DNA of 64,000 nucleotides from positions 1 through 64,000 of the forward strand of contig DASYMJ010000009.1 in NCBI GenBank assembly GCA_036009105.1. The letters are read 5' to 3'. This stretch comes from JAFAVZ01 sp036009105. Its GTDB lineage: Bacteria; Acidobacteriota; Thermoanaerobaculia; Gp7-AA8. This document shows positions 63,190-64,000 of this stretch, piece after piece (the first letter of the stretch is position 1; every line of letters starts with the position of its first letter). Position numbers and translations under genes: made by a program. Below the pieces are notes generated by a model. It did no database searches. It had not been told where the DNA came from and saw nothing but the letters and a program-made list of their open reading frames with translations.

Positions 63190-63365
63190 AGTTCGCTCAC
63201 TGCTAGGTCACGTCGCCGAAGCGGCCGACGGCATCCTTCGCTACACCGCCGCGAAGACGTTTCAGGATTACCAGGCTGACGAGATGTTGTGCCGCGGTCT
63301 GGGACAAGATCCACTCCCACCTCCCCCTCCTCCTCACCGAGGTCCGCGCGCTGCTCGGCGAGTGA
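63179..63365 (+). pseudogene. HepT toxin (HEPN), internally deleted, copy 2
   Basis: MQREVRSLLGHVAEAADGIL and KTFQDYQADEML begin a HepT, and VWDKIHSHLPLLLTEVRALL with TGA at 63363 ends one in another frame. The central helices with the catalytic RxxxxH are gone. The start overlaps the MntA copy 2 end in the same way as in copy 1, so the two modules are tandem copies. Confidence 0.75.
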
Positions 63366-63406
63366 TCGGTGGTGAACTTCCTGCATAATTCGCCGCGCAT
63401 ACGACG

Positions 63407-64000
63407 ATGGAGAAGAGGCAGCAGCGGATCGTCATCATCGACGACAACGCGAACGACCTGGCGGTGACGCGGCGGTTCCTCGAGCGGCGAGGGTACGACG
63501 TCATCCCCGCCCTCTCGGGGGAAGAGGGGCTGCGCCTCGCCCTGCAGGTGATGCCGGATGCCATCGTGGTCGATTACCGCATGCCGGTCATGGACGGCTT
63601 CGAAGTGGCGCGCAGGATCAAGACCGATCCGCAGTTGCAGACCATCCCCGTGTTGATGCTGACCGGCGCCGACTCGGCGGAGCACATCGTGGACGGGTTG
63701 GGGGCGGGGGCGGACGACTTCGTCACCAAGGGCTCCGACACCGAGGTGTTGCTGGCGAGACTGAGGGCGCTGCTGCGGGTGAAGACGTATCAGGACCAGC
63801 TGCGGCGCATCAACCAGCAGATGCAGCGCGACCTGCAGATCGCGCGGAGGGTGCAGGAGGCGCTCGTCCCCCAGGGCGTCTTCCGCGGGCCGCGCACGGA
63901 GATGCGGTCGGCGTACATCCCCAGCGAGACGCTCTCCGGCGACTTCTACGACTACTTCCTGCAGGACGACACGACGTATCTGTTCGTCGCCGACGTCTCC
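63407..64000 (+). CDS. Response regulator with SpoIIE/PP2C phosphatase domain (partial)
   Basis: The N-terminal receiver domain (about 5-125) has the acidic pair IVIIDDNAND, phospho-acceptor Asp in AIVVDYRMPVMDGF, MLTGADS and the conserved Lys in DDFVTKGSD. A short coiled linker (QDQLRRINQQMQRDLQIARRVQEAL) and the start of a SpoIIE-type phosphatase (SETLSGDFYDYFLQDDTTYL, FVADVS) follow; the gene runs off the window. This RsbU-like layout links a phosphorelay to dephosphorylation of an anti-sigma antagonist. The start ATG follows a CATAAT-containing spacer after the HepT remnant. Confidence 0.92.
   Translation, partial: MEKRQQRIVIIDDNANDLAVTRRFLERRGYDVIPALSGEEGLRLALQVMPDAIVVDYRMPVMDGFEVARRIKTDPQLQTIPVLMLTGADSAEHIVDGLGAGADDFVTKGSDTEVLLARLRALLRVKTYQDQLRRINQQMQRDLQIARRVQEALVPQGVFRGPRTEMRSAYIPSETLSGDFYDYFLQDDTTYLFVADVS

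Overview
The window is a stretch of high-GC, gene-dense bacterial chromosome with third-position G/C bias, almost all genes packed into operons with 1-4 nt start/stop overlaps (ATGA, GTGA, TGATG). Gene content points to a Gram-negative, Acidobacteriota-like organism: an acidobacterial-type VWFA protein, many secreted TPR proteins, lipoproteins with clear lipoboxes, a lipid-A-type N-terminal domain protein, a TonB-C domain protein, a membrane Ser/Thr kinase and a family of heptameric intergenic repeats. This placement is inference; no rRNA is present. No phage, transposase or CRISPR array is visible.

Layout. 1-3461: start of RNase HI, a zinc-ribbon coiled-coil protein, a CAU tRNA with terminator, a LysM protein and a lytic transglycosylase. 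3597-9579: three coupled genes (small helical protein, LysM/peptidoglycan-binding protein, 11x IPT/TIG plus phospholipase D giant) that look like a secreted-effector cassette. 9621-14070: tightly overlapped housekeeping operon (M20 peptidase, thiolase, TatD, GT2, LAB_N, AMMECR1). 14191-21936: DUF4142 lipoprotein, a membrane Ser/Thr kinase and a divergent six-gene envelope operon (VWFA, TPR, propeller-like, two zinc-ribbon membrane proteins, TPR). 22058-27152: secreted metzincin, carboxypeptidase-regulatory-like protein, two paralogous Cys-rich secreted peptides, a HicAB module inserted in the 3' end of a serine hydrolase gene. 27276-33974: SMC and a SWIM/SNF2 helicase.

34030-45290 is the most unusual region: an ECF sigma/anti-sigma-like pair faces, across only 42 bp, a seven-gene run encoding a CHAT-TPR lipoprotein, an unrecognised protein, a lipoprotein, two caspase-family (C14) proteins, then a second ECF sigma/anti-sigma-like pair paralogous to the first. 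Facing it is a tubulin-like GTPase operon (45254-51806: VWA-FHA protein, Tubulin_2-type GTPase, membrane coiled-coil protein and a tiny membrane ORF). Both look like regulated multi-component systems without an obvious textbook counterpart.

52242-64000: di-heme cytochrome oxidoreductase, TonB-C protein, PAP2 phosphatase and GT39 glycosyltransferase, DUF465, phosphatidylserine synthase, a Pth / AAA / RHH-TPR / VWA operon, two tandem decayed MntA-HepT modules, and the start of a response regulator-SpoIIE phosphatase that runs off the end.

Two repeat families cross gene boundaries: heptad hairpins (six loci), one of which encodes the signal peptide of a translated gene, and a CCCTCACCC...CTCCCC-GGGGAG...GGGTGAGGG palindrome (three copies), two of which sit in frame inside coding genes.
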